Assembly (NCBI RefSeq): GCF_030814955.1 | Contig: NZ_JAUSWB010000001.1 | Coordinates: forward strand, 62,001 to 126,000 | Direction of reading: 5' to 3' | Source of the DNA: Planomicrobium stackebrandtii | GTDB taxonomy: Bacteria; Bacillota; Bacilli; Bacillales_A; Planococcaceae | DNA: 64,000 nt | Notes under the pieces: generated by a model | The model's database searches: none | What the model was told of the DNA's origin: nothing | The model's input: only the letters and a program-made list of their open reading frames with translations | Part shown: positions 62,569-64,000 of the stretch, piece after piece | Layout: each line of letters opens with the position of its first letter | Numbering within the stretch: position 1 is the first letter of the stretch | Made by a program: the position numbers and the translations under genes

Positions 62569-62814
62569 GCTATGTTCCCCCCTATGCTTGAATTTATATA
62601 TCCCTGCACTTTTTCTTCATGATACAAAATTTTACAGACTATTGTCATCTATAGCTTTTCAAAATAGTGCAGTTTTGACCGTGATTTTATTGGTCTCTTT
62701 TATTGTGATTTTTATGTAAGTTGATGATGTTATTTTTTTGTTGTTACCGTTTTTGATTTTAGTATATATTCCTTATGTAGATTGCTACATGGGTAACGAG
62801 AAAAAGCAATTAAA

Positions 62815-63324
62815 TTAGTTGCGACCAAATTTTTCCTTGAACTCTACAATTTCCTGTTGGTTTGTCAGAACTGCCGTTTTTTCAGGGAAGAATTTCAGCT
62901 GCTGCATGAATTCCGGTTTCATGACCTTTTCAAAATAACGGTTCCATCCATACATTTTTCTGAGCATGGCTAGACTTGGTCTGTAATTGGACTGCTCTTT
63001 CCCGGCCTTCTGCTTCAGATACCGGCTAATGAAACGAAACGTTCTCGTGTGATATGGTATATCCAGAAAAACGACGGCGTCAGCCTCCTGGAGAGCCCTT
63101 TCTGTCCAGCCGATATGGACCCCTTCAATGATCCAGTCAGCCTGTTCAACTGCAAAAATAAACTCCAGATCTCTCACAGATTCGGAGTTGCGGATGTCTC
63201 CCCCTTCCTGCCGCTGCCAAACAAAATTGTCTGTTTCAAAATGTGGAATATTCAATTGGCATGATAATTGACGAGCCAACGTGGTTTTTCCGCTCCCTAC
63301 AGAACCGATGATGTAAATTTTCAT
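62815..63324 (-). CDS. P-loop kinase, FlaR/topology-modulation-like
   Basis: 169 residues. Walker A is GSVGSGKTTLARQL at the N-terminus. The later FLDIPYHTRTFRF and YGWNRYFEKV segments match the FlaR/DNA-topology-modulation-protein-like nucleoside kinase family. The actual phosphate acceptor is unknown. Its ATG overlaps the preceding SRPBCC stop (ATGA), so it is translated from the same transcript. Confidence 0.85.
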   Translation of the reverse strand: MKIYIIGSVGSGKTTLARQLSCQLNIPHFETDNFVWQRQEGGDIRNSESVRDLEFIFAVEQADWIIEGVHIGWTERALQEADAVVFLDIPYHTRTFRFISRYLKQKAGKEQSNYRPSLAMLRKMYGWNRYFEKVMKPEFMQQLKFFPEKTAVLTNQQEIVEFKEKFGRN

Positions 63325-63770
63325 GATTCCGCCGCCTCTGCCACCCGCACCATCAGTTCTTCCACTTCCTGCTGGCTGCTGTTTTGCTTGTCAAGCTTCA
63401 GCAAGGTCCGTCCGACCAGGTTGGCCCCTGTATTCGATCCACTGTACACAAAAAGGGTCTTTTCTTCGTCTATTCGGGACAGCGCAAAACTTAGAGAAAT
63501 TTGGAATAATCCAGCCGCGACAAAACCGATGTCTTTTCGCTTTTGCTGCGGGGAGTCCTCGTATGCGGTGATTTCCATGACATAGCTCACCACACGTTGG
63601 CCCATCCGGTTTTGCTGTGCGTATTTGGAACCGACTTGATTGGGCGGCCCTTCAACCAATTGATGCTTTTCCAGCTGCGGCATAATCAGCTGCAGCTGTT
63701 CATCTGAAAACAAATCCCATACTTTGTCTATGGGCGCATCGATTATACGTTGTTCACTCCACTGGACCAT
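63321..63770 (-). CDS. SRPBCC family protein
   Basis: 149 residues of the START/Bet v1-like fold: WSEQRIIDAPIDKVWDLFSD, then ISLSFALSRIDEEKTLFVYS and a C-terminal amphipathic helix. It is a tandem paralogue of the next gene (a similar GxNxGAxLVGRTLL/GKGLMGKAMLL motif in both). The ligand is unknown. GGGGGG precedes the ATG. It precedes the FlaR-like kinase in the same operon. Confidence 0.85.
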   Translation of the reverse strand: MVQWSEQRIIDAPIDKVWDLFSDEQLQLIMPQLEKHQLVEGPPNQVGSKYAQQNRMGQRVVSYVMEITAYEDSPQQKRKDIGFVAAGLFQISLSFALSRIDEEKTLFVYSGSNTGANLVGRTLLKLDKQNSSQQEVEELMVRVAEAAES

Positions 63771-63785
63771 CCAGATCCCCCCTGT

Positions 63786-64000
63786 CTACAATTTCAAAGC
63801 TTCGTCCCGCACGCGCTCCATAAATGCCGTTACGGTCTGCTGGCGGGTCTTCTTGCTGCCGGACAGCAGCATGGCCTTGCCCATCAGCCCTTTGCCCTTA
63901 TTGGTCCCCTCGTAAATGAACCTTGTCTTGTTTTCCCCTTCTTTCAAAAGCGTAAATGAATAAAACACTTGAAAGCTTTGTCCCATGTCAAATTGGGTTT
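63786..64000 (-). CDS. SRPBCC family protein, 5' end outside window
   Basis: The minus-strand frame is open to the window edge. It encodes GQSFQVFYSFTLLKEGENKT then a GKGLMGKAMLLSGSKK segment and ends with a basic helix. It resembles the C-terminal half of the adjacent SRPBCC protein, so this is a tandem duplication. An internal ATG at 63986 would give only a truncated domain. Its stop lies 16 bases before the next SRPBCC start. Confidence 0.75.
   Translation of the reverse strand, partial: TQFDMGQSFQVFYSFTLLKEGENKTRFIYEGTNKGKGLMGKAMLLSGSKKTRQQTVTAFMERVRDEALKL

Overview
The window looks like chromosomal DNA of a low to moderate G+C Gram-positive bacterium of the order Bacillales, most likely Planococcaceae (Planococcus or Planomicrobium-like). 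Supporting signs are strong AGGAGG-type ribosome binding sites, frequent TTG and GTG starts, lipoproteins with classic lipoboxes, a T-box in front of proS, a yybP-ykoY manganese riboswitch before a TerC (YkoY-like) exporter, a yndG-yndH-yndJ-like operon and a thioredoxin-type ars operon. The genus is inference. By eye, genes left of about 25.9 kb are AT-richer than those between about 26 and 54 kb. I found no rRNA, tRNA, CRISPR array, complete insertion sequence or prophage.

Layout. 1-7.7 kb: small accessory genes (lipoprotein, CPCC protein, very small membrane peptides, UspA, two GNAT acetyltransferases, a frameshifted APH-type kinase, an SDR reductase, a DUF3784 protein). 7.9-17.3 kb: gldA, the T-box-controlled prolyl-tRNA synthetase, a HEAT-repeat protein, a histidine phosphatase, more GNATs, and a TetR/MFS pair with two matching operator-like sites. 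17.6-25.9 kb: a yndGHJ-like operon with broken yndJ, a methyltransferase, two Nudix hydrolases, a PLC-like hydrolase, a DUF5996 protein and a lipoprotein.

25.9-34.4 kb: an eight-gene divergent module bounded by two terminators. It contains a SelD-associated-type FAD oxidoreductase, a CDP-alcohol phosphatidyltransferase, a dihydrolipoamide-dehydrogenase-like flavoprotein with a C-terminal DUF1499 domain, a TVP38/TMEM64 membrane protein and a complete YnjBCD-like ABC importer. Its architecture recalls the uncharacterised E. coli ydjXYZ-ynjABCDEF region, and it is my best candidate for an undescribed system. 34.5-39.75 kb: an arsenic locus with a divergent arsR-flavoprotein pair and arsR-arsC-arsD-arsA-hesB-like, but no arsB or acr3 efflux gene.

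39.9-64 kb: an acyl-CoA ligase, abutting DinB and DUF3885 gene remnants, an ASCH protein, a DHFR/RibD-like protein, a frameshifted EthD/SMP-30-like gene, a Bcr/CflA exporter, the Mn riboswitch and TerC exporter, a PaaK-like adenylate-forming enzyme, pyruvate oxidase, a PAS-PAS-GGDEF-EAL protein, an AraC regulator beside a VOC protein, an ArsR/MFS efflux pair with matching inverted repeats, an AarF/UbiB-family kinase, a metallo-beta-lactamase/Nudix fusion, a FlaR-like P-loop kinase and two tandem SRPBCC proteins, the last cut by the window edge.

Four genes (kinase at 3.9 kb, yndJ at 19.1 kb, a small ORF at 22.7 kb, the SMP-30-like gene at 44.5 kb) each carry one apparent single-base indel that splits an otherwise coherent reading frame. 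These may be true pseudogenes or assembly errors.
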